64,000 nt of DNA, taken from positions 182,314 to 246,313 of the forward strand of contig NZ_OCNE01000008.1 in the NCBI RefSeq assembly GCF_900230195.1. The letters are read 5' to 3'. This DNA comes from Streptomyces zhaozhouensis (lineage in GTDB: Bacteria > Actinomycetota > Actinomycetes > Streptomycetales > Streptomycetaceae). The number at the start of each line of letters is the position of its first letter. Within the stretch, counting starts at the first letter, position 1. Below the pieces are notes generated by a model. It saw only the letters and a program-made list of their open reading frames with translations. It was not told the origin of the DNA and ran no database searches. Shown in pieces: positions 44,257 through 52,355 of this stretch. The translations under genes and the position numbers were made by a program.

Positions 44257-45783
44257 TCAGTCCCCGCGCCTCCTCAACCGTTCCAGATTCCAGTCCCGGG
44301 CCTCGCGCGCGTACCGGGCATGAGGATGGTCGGCGCCGAGCACCCGCGCGTAGTCCACGACGAGGCCGGCGAAGAGCCGGGCCGCCTCCGCGTGCTCCCC
44401 GGCCCGCCCGAGCGCGAAGGCATGGTTGTGGCGGGCGGTCAGGGCGTGGCGATGACGGAGGCCGAGCACGCGCGTGTAGTCCACGACGACTCCGGCCAGC
44501 AGCCGGGCCGCCCGCGCGTGTTCGCCCGACCGCCCCAGGACATGGGCATGGAGACGGCGCGCGTTGAGGGTGTGGGGGTGGTCGTCTCCCAGAACGCGCG
44601 CCTGGTCGGCGGCCAGTTCGGCGAACAGCCGCGCCGCTTCCGAGTCCGCCCCCGTGTCGCCCGTGTACCAGGCGTGGTGGTAGCGGGTGTTGAGGGTGTG
44701 GGGGTGGTCGTCGCCGTGGAGGCGTGCCTGGTCTGCGGCGAGTTGGGCGAACAGGCGGGCCGCCTCGGCGTGGTTCCCCGCCTCACCGGCGCGTAGCGCC
44801 TCTTCGAACCGGTGGGTGAGTTCTTCTGTGGTGGGTGTTGTCGTCGCGGTGGTGGGTGTGTCGTGTGGTGGGTTGGCGGGGCGGGTGTAGGGGGCGGTGG
44901 GGGTGGTGGCGCGGTGTGGGATGAGGGTGGTCACGTTGGTGGGCCACAGCGAGGCGCCGGTAAGGCCGTCATCCGGCGGGTCCCAGTGCCCGGTGATCTG
45001 TGTCAACAGCTGGGGGAGAGAGGGCCGGGCACCGGGGCTCTTGGCCAGGCAGGCGGCGACCACAGCATGGAGTGGGCCCGCGAGTGCCTCCAGTCGGGGC
45101 TCGTTGTGGAGGACACGGTGGAGGACTGCCAGGGGAGCACCGACGCCGAACGGTTCACGACCCGTCGCGGCGTAGGCGATCACCGCCCCCAACGCGAACA
45201 CGTCGCTGGCCGGCCCGATCTGACCACCCTGGGCCTGTTCGGGGGACATGAAACCGGGCGTGCCGATCACCGCCCCGGTACCGGTCAGGGAGGTGCCTTC
45301 CAGGGTGCGGGCGATTCCGAAGTCGATGACCCGCGGCCCGTCGGCGGCCAGCAGCACGTTCGACGGCTTCAGATCCCGATGCAACAACCCCTTGGCGTGG
45401 ATGGCCTGCAACGCCTCCACCAGCCCGGCCGCCAGCCCCCACACCGCGCTCTCCGGCAACGGACCGGTCTCGGCCACGGCCAGGGCGAGGTCCGGCCCGG
45501 GGACGTAGGCGGTCGCGATCCACGGCGGATCATCCTCCGGCCCGACCGCCACCACCGGGGCGGTGAACGTTCCGCTGACCGTCTCGGCTGCCGCTACCTC
45601 CCGAGCGAACCGTGCCCGGAATTCCCGTTGGCCGGCCAGGTGCGGGTACACCACTTTCACCGCCACCGACCGGCCTCCCGCAGACCGCCCCAGGAACACC
45701 TCACCCATCCCGCCGGCCCCCAGCCGGCCCCGCAACACGAAACCACCCACCCGTTCCGGATCCCCCGCGCGCAACGGCTCCAC
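44257..45783 (-). CDS. Ser/Thr protein kinase with C-terminal TPR repeats (copy 1, intact)
   Basis: 508 residues from a GTG behind AAGGAG. Kinase domain: Gly-rich loop LGAGGMGEV (21-29), Lys43, HRDLKPSN (135-142), DFG (154-156), GTPGFMSPEQ. After the kinase domain a Thr/Pro-rich linker (about 285-325) leads to four TPR-like units of about 42 residues, each carrying AARLFAxLAxDxARVLGDDHPHTL. There is no transmembrane helix, unlike PknB. The TPR block probably selects a partner. A paralogue with the same start and arrangement is at 57977-60252, there interrupted by a mobile element. Confidence 0.9.
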   Translation of the reverse strand: MEPLRAGDPERVGGFVLRGRLGAGGMGEVFLGRSAGGRSVAVKVVYPHLAGQREFRARFAREVAAAETVSGTFTAPVVAVGPEDDPPWIATAYVPGPDLALAVAETGPLPESAVWGLAAGLVEALQAIHAKGLLHRDLKPSNVLLAADGPRVIDFGIARTLEGTSLTGTGAVIGTPGFMSPEQAQGGQIGPASDVFALGAVIAYAATGREPFGVGAPLAVLHRVLHNEPRLEALAGPLHAVVAACLAKSPGARPSLPQLLTQITGHWDPPDDGLTGASLWPTNVTTLIPHRATTPTAPYTRPANPPHDTPTTATTTPTTEELTHRFEEALRAGEAGNHAEAARLFAQLAADQARLHGDDHPHTLNTRYHHAWYTGDTGADSEAARLFAELAADQARVLGDDHPHTLNARRLHAHVLGRSGEHARAARLLAGVVVDYTRVLGLRHRHALTARHNHAFALGRAGEHAEAARLFAGLVVDYARVLGADHPHARYAREARDWNLERLRRRGD

Positions 45784-46263
45784 CGACACTCCTTCTCCGA
45801 CACCGAAACAAGACCCACGTAGGCAAGTTGAACCGCCCCGGCGACTACTCAACCACCGCCGACCCCGCCCCGTCCCGCGCCCCGGCCCACCCCTTCAGAG
45901 CCGGTCGGACCGGCCCATCGCAAGCGGGGCCTCCACTGGAGACCGGCGCCTCGGGCGAAGGCGATCCACCGCGGGGACCGCGCCGCCGGCCGGAGCGTCC
46001 GCTGCTTGGTCTGTTCCCCGCCGACGTGTCGCCCCCGGCTTCGGCGTCGTGGGCGGTGGGCGGCCCTGGTGGTGTGGAGCTCTCCTGTCTCAACTCATCC
46101 TGTGCGGCTTGCCGTTCGGGCGGTGTCCGTCCAGCGCACCCGCGCGGGCCGGCCCCGGGCGGTGGACGTGGTATCCCACGTGCTGGCCGCCGGCGCGGCC
46201 GGGCAGCAGCGGGTGCGGTGTAGCGGCGCGAGTTCGATCGGCGGCAGGTGTGCGAGCGGGTGA
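45784..46263. other. 480-bp region upstream of kinase copy 1
   Basis: The first 140-170 bp next to the kinase are clearly related to the upstream region of kinase copy 2 (shared CCCACGTAGG, AAGTTG, CTACTCAACCACCGCC, CTGGAGACC blocks), so the duplication includes the promoter. Beyond about 45960 no gene is evident. The frames look like decayed coding DNA. Confidence 0.5.
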
Positions 46264-47346
46264 GTGGCGGAGCGCGCGACCGGGTCAGGCCGTGGAGCGT
46301 CGAGGAGGTGTTGGGCCCGCCCGAGGAGACCCGGGGGCGGACCGGGTTGGTGCAGGGCACGCTGCTGGTCAGCCTCCGCCTCCGGATCGCGCACCTTCCG
46401 GTGCGGCGACGGGGGAGGAGGAGGGGAGCCCGGGGCAGGAGGCCACCCCGTTCGCCGTACAACCGGTGGCGCCGCGGCCGCGTTGAGGCGTGCACGGCAA
46501 CCGCTGCGGCCCGGCGGCCACCCACAGGGAGAACACCGCCCCCGAGGGACCCGAGGCGAGGAACGCGACGACCTCGCCCAACGCTCCCAGCGCGCCCAGG
46601 TCGACCTCGAACGCGCCACCGCGGACCTCGACGCCATACGCCAACAAGCCCGCGCCCTCGAACAGGACTACCTCGACCACGGGAACCGCGTCGCCGACCG
46701 CCTCGGCCACGCCATGGACGTCGCCCCCAACAAGCCCGGCTGGCTCTCCGGCCTCGGCGACTGGCTGGGCGGCGTCATCGAGGACGTCGCGTCCGCCGCC
46801 CTCGGCATCCTCCAGGACATCGGCTCCTGGGTCGCGGAGAACGCCTCACGAATCGCCGCGGTGGGCAACGTCCTCGCGGCGATCAGCGCCGTCTTCGGGG
46901 CGGCAGCGATGGCCGCTGGCCTCCTCACCCCTTTTCTCCCGATACTGGCCCCGGCCTTCGTAGCCCTGACTGGCATCTCCGCCGGCTACGCGGGCCTTGC
47001 GCTCGTCGCTCACGGGACCGCGTGGGCGGCGGGCGAAGACGTGCCGCTGCGTACCTTCGGCCAAGACATACTGGGAGTCCTTCCACTAGCGAAGTTCGTC
47101 GGTGGAGGAGGAAGGATCGCAACGGCGCTGGGAGACAGCGCACTCAGCGGGGAGTTGAACGCCGGGGCCTTCTGGGACAGTCTCGACGGCCTGATCGGCG
47201 ATCCGTCCGCTCTGGGATTCCTCAAGCCGCGTGACCAGCGGCAACAGTGGCAGATGTTCCTTCCCTCTGGCGCGGGCGCCCTCTGGGTCGGATTCGAGAA
47301 CGCTTGGCGGGATGGCGGCACCTCAGCGGCGGAACGGGAGGGATAG
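46264..47346 (+). CDS. type VII secretion substrate-like protein, N-terminus probably broken
   Basis: The frame runs 360 codons, but only the part from about residue 85 reads like protein. It has a helical charged region (VDLERATADLDAIRQQARALEQDYLDHGNRVADRLGHAMD), then a hydrophobic region (WLSGLGDWLGGVIEDVASAALGILQDIGSWVAENASRIAAVGNVLAAISAVFGAAAMAAGLLTPFLPILAPAF) and a short C-terminal tail. That order is typical of long actinobacterial WXG-type ESX substrates, whose missing front half would precede it. No good start exists at the domain edge, so this may be a truncated gene. It is followed eight bases later by two more genes on the same strand. Confidence 0.5.
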   Translation: MAERATGSGRGASRRCWARPRRPGGGPGWCRARCWSASASGSRTFRCGDGGGGGEPGAGGHPVRRTTGGAAAALRRARQPLRPGGHPQGEHRPRGTRGEERDDLAQRSQRAQVDLERATADLDAIRQQARALEQDYLDHGNRVADRLGHAMDVAPNKPGWLSGLGDWLGGVIEDVASAALGILQDIGSWVAENASRIAAVGNVLAAISAVFGAAAMAAGLLTPFLPILAPAFVALTGISAGYAGLALVAHGTAWAAGEDVPLRTFGQDILGVLPLAKFVGGGGRIATALGDSALSGELNAGAFWDSLDGLIGDPSALGFLKPRDQRQQWQMFLPSGAGALWVGFENAWRDGGTSAAEREG

Positions 47347-47354
47347 GTCCGATC

Positions 47355-47936
47355 ATGCAGGAACACGAGATCGTCGCGCGCTTCGACGGCTCGCCTCGGG
47401 TGGAGTTCCCCGTGCGACTCAATCAGGGGTTCGTCGTCTCGATAGCGCACGAATTCGGCTATGCGGTGGACGAGGTCAAGACCACCAGCCAGCACGTCGC
47501 CTACCGCCTGGTGTTCCGGAGGGACGACAGCGAGACGGCGCGTCAACGTGCGGCGTGGGCACAGTACATGTACCGCACCACCGGCGCCTGGTGGGCTGTC
47601 TGCTGGCCACCCCATCTGCACGACAAGCCGGAGACGGTGCACCCCACCAAGGCCGGTGAGGTGCGCCTGGCTCTGCACAGACTCGAGTACGACGGCCAGG
47701 TCCGGCTCGTCGTCGTCATGCTGATCGTCGCGGCCTTCACGCTGATCATGACGTGGCTGAATCGGGACACCTTGGGACTCGCCGTCCCGCTGGGCGCCCT
47801 CTCTGTCAGCCTGATGGCGGGAACGCTGCTGACCGGTCGCCTGTCGCGGTGGACACAAGCTCGCCATCAAGCCCTTCTCGCACGGTTCGAAGCCCAGCGC
47901 TACTACCCCTCCCCCGACGACGCAAGGGGGGCCTGA
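47355..47936 (+). CDS. two-helix membrane protein of unknown function
   Basis: 193 residues from MQEHEIVARFDGSPRVEFPVRL. About 120 soluble residues with tryptophan-rich WAVCWPPHLHDKPE are followed by two hydrophobic segments (LVVVMLIVAAFTLIMTW and LGLAVPLGALSVSLMAGTLL) and a basic tail. It is the middle gene of a three-gene set; its stop overlaps the next start. It may serve as accessory or immunity protein for the T7-like substrate, by position only. Confidence 0.7.
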   Translation: MQEHEIVARFDGSPRVEFPVRLNQGFVVSIAHEFGYAVDEVKTTSQHVAYRLVFRRDDSETARQRAAWAQYMYRTTGAWWAVCWPPHLHDKPETVHPTKAGEVRLALHRLEYDGQVRLVVVMLIVAAFTLIMTWLNRDTLGLAVPLGALSVSLMAGTLLTGRLSRWTQARHQALLARFEAQRYYPSPDDARGA

Positions 47937-48538
47937 TGGACGTCACGTTCGACGTACCCGCGGCCTTCACCAGCATCCCGCCCGGCATGACGCACGAAGA
48001 GACCCTGGCCTACACGAACGCTCAAGCGGTCGAACACCCGAGCCACACGGCCCCCGACCCCGCAGCAGTGGAGAGGACCCAGGCCGTCTCCCAGGTCCTC
48101 AGCCGGATGGGCACGCTGTACGCAGGGGCCGCCTTCGGCCTGATCAGCGAAGAACCCTCAGCCGCGACCCTGCTCGTCACAGCCCAGAGCTTCCCGTACG
48201 GCGCGGACGCACAGGTCGCCGCGGAGGGCACCCTGCAGGCCCTGGTCGCAGAACGAGGCCCGAACTGGACCGGCGGCGTACAACCACTACCCTGCGGACA
48301 GCCAGCCGCAGTAGTAGTCGGTGGCCGCGTCTACGAACTCCCCGGCAGCGAACGGCCGGTCCCCTTCGCCGAACTCCAAGCGTTCATACCGGTACCGGAG
48401 AACCCCACACTGCCAGAACAAGCCCTACTAGCCGTCACCTTCACCACTCCGGCTCTCCGACACTGGGAGCAGTACATGCCGGCGGTCACCCAACTGCTGC
48501 GCACCCTCACGTTCGCCGAAAAGCACCCGGTTTCCTGA
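47936..48538 (+). CDS. hypothetical protein, last gene of the T7-like set
   Basis: 200 residues, MDVTFDVPAAFTSIPPGMTHEETLAYTNAQAVEHPS..., start overlapping the upstream stop (TGATG). There is no signal or membrane helix. Alternating beta and alpha segments end in PALRHWEQYMPAVTQLLRTLTF, a form seen in many small actinobacterial proteins encoded beside WXG/ESX genes. Function unknown. Confidence 0.7.
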   Translation: MDVTFDVPAAFTSIPPGMTHEETLAYTNAQAVEHPSHTAPDPAAVERTQAVSQVLSRMGTLYAGAAFGLISEEPSAATLLVTAQSFPYGADAQVAAEGTLQALVAERGPNWTGGVQPLPCGQPAAVVVGGRVYELPGSERPVPFAELQAFIPVPENPTLPEQALLAVTFTTPALRHWEQYMPAVTQLLRTLTFAEKHPVS

Positions 48539-49374
48539 ACCGCAGGACCGGGCCCGTCGCTCCCGCCGGGTCGGCAGAGGGACAGACGCCCCTCGGACGC
48601 CGGACGGTTGGGTCGTGAGCCGCCCTCGAGCATCGAAGCCGACTGGCCCAAGGTGCGTCTGTTCCGGCGGTCAGGTCGGAGAGCGGGGTAGTGACCGTGT
48701 CCCCCCGGAGCGGCGGCCGCGGGGGCGGGTGCCAGAACGAGAGCGGAAACGACAGCGACGACGGCGAGCGCGGCCCGTAGCAGGGCGGTAGACGGGGCTG
48801 CCGTGTCCCGTTGGCCGTCCGCCGGTAGAACCAGGCCCGGTGCTTGGCTTTGACGCGCGCTGTTCGCGTTGCCGCTGCGACTCGGCCCACGCGCGCGACG
48901 CCACCGTCCACGGTCCGACCCGAAGGACCTCCAGGGGCCGGAGCGGCACTGCTCCAGGGACGGCCGGTCACCAACCTCCACGCGACGCTCGCCGCGACGC
49001 GGCCGCCACCGAACCCTCGGGGACCGTGTGCTACGAAGTCGGCGCCCTGCCGCGGACGGCCCCCCTCGTCGCACTGCCGCCGTCGCCCACGCCGTCCGTG
49101 ACCACCCCCTCCCAGCCCCACCCGGCTCGCCGACCCCGCCGCTACTGCGCCCGCTCCGGACACCGCACAGGCCCACCACGTCGGCGCCCGGCGCGCCCAC
49201 GCCGCCCGAGCCGCTTCCCCAGCCGGTCCCGCCCCGCCCAACCCCGTCGGCGCGTTCGTTGCCAATGGTAGGAAGGCATCCGGGAGTTGAGGGGCTCAGT
49301 GCACACCGTCGATGCCCCGCCCCGCAGGCACGGCCAGCAGCGCGGTGCCACGTCCTACCAGGCGAGGAGTTGCC
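48539..49374. other. 836-bp region without a supported gene
   Basis: Frames on both strands are Arg/Pro/Gly-rich with poor starts. A short stretch on the minus strand (around KAKHRAWFYRR) could be a relic of something, but I cannot name it. Probably decayed DNA, common in accessory arms. Confidence 0.45.
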
Positions 49375-50376
49375 ATGTACCACCGCCCGCACCGCGACGA
49401 CTTCGATCGGGCGCTCGCCCGCCTGGCCGCCGGCTACTGGCAGATCGTCGACTCCGAACGTTTCGCTTCCGACATCGGAACCGGCGGACTGCTGAACCCG
49501 CCGAGCGACCTCGCCGCCCACTTCGGCCCGGACGGCACCCAACGCGCGGACATCACCCTCCGCTACCGGGGTGGTGTCATCCCCATGCTCCAGTCGACCC
49601 TCGCGCGTGAAGGGCTCGTGGCCTGCGTCCCCGCCCGACGGCCCGAGGAGGACGACGTGCCGGACACGGACGACGCGAAGTGGGCCGCGAAGTACGAAGC
49701 CACCCGGCACAGGCTGCTGGCCGCGGAGAACGGCACGCTCGCACCGGAGGAAGGCTCCGTGGTCTGCCTGGCCACCGACAGCCCCTCCGACCTCCTCCGG
49801 ATCACCCAGGCGTTCGACCGCCTCGCCGAACACGGCTACTTCGCGGCTCCCGCCCTGTGGCCGACGCCCTCCGGCTGTTGGGAGATCGTCTTCGCACAGA
49901 CCAGCGACGCGCACCCCAGGGCCGTCTTCTGGGACACCCAGAGCCACGACGCCTTCGACGCGCGCGGCGACCTGGTGGACGAGCTGTTCGTGCGATGGTC
50001 GGGCGACCGGACCCTCATCGCGGACCTGCTGACCGACACCGGGCTCGAGGTGACCACACCGGAGCACGAGACGATCGCCTTCGTCCTGCGCCCCGTCGGC
50101 CTCATCACCCCGTCCGACAAGGTCGACCTCATCCTCGAGACGGCCGGCGAAAGGCAGCTCCAGGTCATCAAGGTCCTGCGTGAGCTCGCCCCCGGCCTCC
50201 CCGTCACAGAGGCCAAGACGCAGGTGCGGAACACACCGACACCGATACTGCGGAACGTCACCACGTGGACCGCCGAGAACGCGACACAACGCCTGCGGGC
50301 CGCGGGCGCCACGACCACCGTCAAACGCTTCGACGCGGAGCTGCCGCCCGGCGACGTTGACCAGGCACACCGATGA
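49375..50376 (+). CDS. protein with a ribosomal L7/L12 C-terminal-like domain
   Basis: 333 residues behind GGCGAGGAG. The first 240 residues (MYHRPHRDDFDRALARLAAGYWQIVDSERFASD...) are of unknown family, with no signal peptide. Residues about 245-325 read SDKVDLILETAGERQLQVIKVLRELAPGLPVTEAKTQVRNTPTPILRNVTTWTAENATQRLRAAGATTTVK. This matches the L7/L12 C-terminal fold: KhxVIKxVRxxxxLxLxEAKxxV, then AExxxxxLxxAGAxVxVK. In L7/L12 this domain recruits translation factors, so here it may bind a GTPase or the ribosome. The domain call rests on pattern recognition. Confidence 0.62.
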   Translation: MYHRPHRDDFDRALARLAAGYWQIVDSERFASDIGTGGLLNPPSDLAAHFGPDGTQRADITLRYRGGVIPMLQSTLAREGLVACVPARRPEEDDVPDTDDAKWAAKYEATRHRLLAAENGTLAPEEGSVVCLATDSPSDLLRITQAFDRLAEHGYFAAPALWPTPSGCWEIVFAQTSDAHPRAVFWDTQSHDAFDARGDLVDELFVRWSGDRTLIADLLTDTGLEVTTPEHETIAFVLRPVGLITPSDKVDLILETAGERQLQVIKVLRELAPGLPVTEAKTQVRNTPTPILRNVTTWTAENATQRLRAAGATTTVKRFDAELPPGDVDQAHR

Positions 50377-51275
50377 CGCGACGGTCCCCTCACCGGCTCC
50401 CGGCTCGGCCCGCAAGACCCGCTCATCGGCCAACCCGCCGTCAAGGGGAGGGAATCAGCCGGTCGCGGTGATGCCGTGGTCCGGCGCGGCGAAGGCCCCG
50501 GCAACGAGCGGTATGTCGCCGCGCCGGCGTCCTGCTGATGGCCAAGCCCCCTTCGGCCGGCTGGGCCGCACCGTGACGTGTCCGCCAGGGCCATACCGCG
50601 CCTGGTTTCGGCGAGGGCGCGCGGCGCGGCCGGCGGGCCGGAGTCGAAGACGAGACCGGCCGACCCGGTCCGAACCGGGATCACCGACATGGGGCGGCGA
50701 CGATGTCGTGCGTCTCCCGGGCGATACGCCGACGCCGGTCGGCGAGGCGCGCGCCGGGCCCGGTTCCGCAGCGCCACCGGCAGCCGGGCCGGCACCACCA
50801 GGACCTGGCCCCACGCGTCCGGCTCCGGTGCCTGCGCCTGTGCCTGTGCCCGAAACTCCCCATCCAGCGGCAGGGCCCCGCGCGCCTCCCTCTCCCCCCG
50901 CCGCCGGCCCACGATGTCGCCGCGCCCCGGAGTGCGGTCGCGAGATAGCACGCCCCAGTTTTCCTGACAACCCCTAGCGGCCCCGGTGGTGCATTTCTGA
51001 AACGGCAGTCACCCCCTTTTCCTTCCCCTCATGACGAGGCGCCGAGAAAAGCTTCCCCCTGGACAGGGATTCAGTCGGTGACGAATCGTTGTCAGGTGTG
51101 GGGGCCGCTGCTACGGTTCCCCGCATGTGTCTCCTCGCCCACGCTCTGACCAGGCGGCGGAGGGCGAGGGGGGCCGGCTTTGCCCGGCCTGCCGGGCCGT
51201 GGGACAACGGTTTGTCGCCGGGCGCTGACGGTGCATTAATGCCCGTGCGGATATCCGTGAGCAAAGGGGGAAGCG
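50377..51275. other. 899-bp region, mostly without genes, ending in a promoter
   Basis: No frame is credible by start, composition or family. Composition shifts to more AT around 50960-51090. A strong promoter-like site (51089-51117) lies about 160 bp before the first gene of the carbamoyltransferase cluster, so a long leader is implied. Confidence 0.5.
51089..51117 (+). promoter_or_regulatory. promoter of the carbamoyltransferase cluster (HrdB-like)
   Basis: TTGTCA at 51089-51094 and TACGGT at 51112-51117 with a 17-bp spacer, close to the vegetative Streptomyces consensus. It points to the gene at 51276. Confidence 0.6.
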
Positions 51276-52343
51276 ATGCAACACCTGGAAATGATTGCCG
51301 CCCAGAACCAGGATTACGAGCGGCTCATGGTGGGGGACGGTGAGGGATACCATTGGCTTCCCTACCTGATATTCCTCGCACACCCGGATTACGCGTCTCC
51401 GGTCGTGAACACCGACACGGGCGGCTTCCGTCTCGCCCACGGCCCCGCCGGGCCCAGCTCCTTGATGGGCAACATGCCGAGCGGAGAGGTCAGCGTCATG
51501 CTCGGCGGCTCCGCCGCGTTCGGCTTCGGCGCCAGCTGCGACGAGGAGACCATTCCCTCCCACCTCGCCACCGGCCCCGACGCGGTGCCGTGGCTCAATC
51601 TCGCGTGCAACGGCTTCAACTCGACGCAGGAGCTGATCGTCTTCCTGCTCCACCGCCACCAGTTGCCCGTCATCAAGGACATCGTGGTCTTCTCCGGCGT
51701 CAACACCCTGGTCCTCGCCGGGCTGCCGGGGGCTGACCGCGACTACGGGCAGTTCTTCTTCTCGGGGCCGTTCGCCAGGCGCCTGGGCATACCGGACCCG
51801 GCGGAGCAGCCCACCGCCCTGACCCGGTTCGCCCGCTCGGCGGGGCGCCTGGTCGGGCGAGGCGAGGAGAAGTCGCGGGAGGCGAGGAGAGCGGACCCGG
51901 ACGGCGTCCTCCCGCCGGCCGAGCGCCTGAACCTGGCACTGCGGGCCGCGGGGCGCGACCTGGACCGGTTGGTCGAGCTGGCCGCGCCCACCGGGGCGCG
52001 GATTCACTACGTGCTCCAGCCCGTCTCCACCTGGACGCGCAAGCCTTACACCACCGAGGAACGAGTTCTCATCGAGGAACGCGGCGAGATGTACAAGGGG
52101 CTGTTCTCGATGATCCTCGATCCGGCGGTGCACGACGAGTACGCCGCCGGCATGGAAGCCGTCTGCAAGGATCGGTCCATCCCCTTCCTCAACCTCAACA
52201 CGGCGCTCGGCTCCGGGCCTGAGGCCAAGGACTGGCTGTTCGTGGACCTGGTCCACCTCACGGACGTGGGCTACCGCCTCTCGACCGAGGTCCTGCGGGC
52301 CGAACTCGACCTCGCGGGCGCGTCGTCCGGGCCGCTCCCCTGA
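51276..52343 (+). CDS. SGNH-like protein, first gene of the carbamoyltransferase cluster
   Basis: 355 residues, MQHLEMIAAQNQDYERLMVGDG..., behind GGGGGAAG. SGNH blocks are visible: MLGGSAAFGFGASCDEETIPSHLA (Ser79), WLNLACNGFNSTQEL, VVFSGVNTLV, and DLVHLTDVGY near the C-terminus (Asp324, His327). The opening LPYLIFLAHPDYASPVVNTDTGGFRLAHGP resembles proteins I remember annotated as inducer of phenazine A, but I cannot verify that name. SGNH enzymes act as esterases or O-acyltransferases; some partner with O-carbamoyltransferases. Likely works with the downstream genes. Confidence 0.7.
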   Translation: MQHLEMIAAQNQDYERLMVGDGEGYHWLPYLIFLAHPDYASPVVNTDTGGFRLAHGPAGPSSLMGNMPSGEVSVMLGGSAAFGFGASCDEETIPSHLATGPDAVPWLNLACNGFNSTQELIVFLLHRHQLPVIKDIVVFSGVNTLVLAGLPGADRDYGQFFFSGPFARRLGIPDPAEQPTALTRFARSAGRLVGRGEEKSREARRADPDGVLPPAERLNLALRAAGRDLDRLVELAAPTGARIHYVLQPVSTWTRKPYTTEERVLIEERGEMYKGLFSMILDPAVHDEYAAGMEAVCKDRSIPFLNLNTALGSGPEAKDWLFVDLVHLTDVGYRLSTEVLRAELDLAGASSGPLP

Positions 52344-52355
52344 CAGGCGGGCGCC

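Noticed and set aside
48507..49265. Minus-strand 252-codon frame in the gene-poor region
   Set aside because: No convincing start, patchy composition and no recognisable motif. I left the region unannotated.
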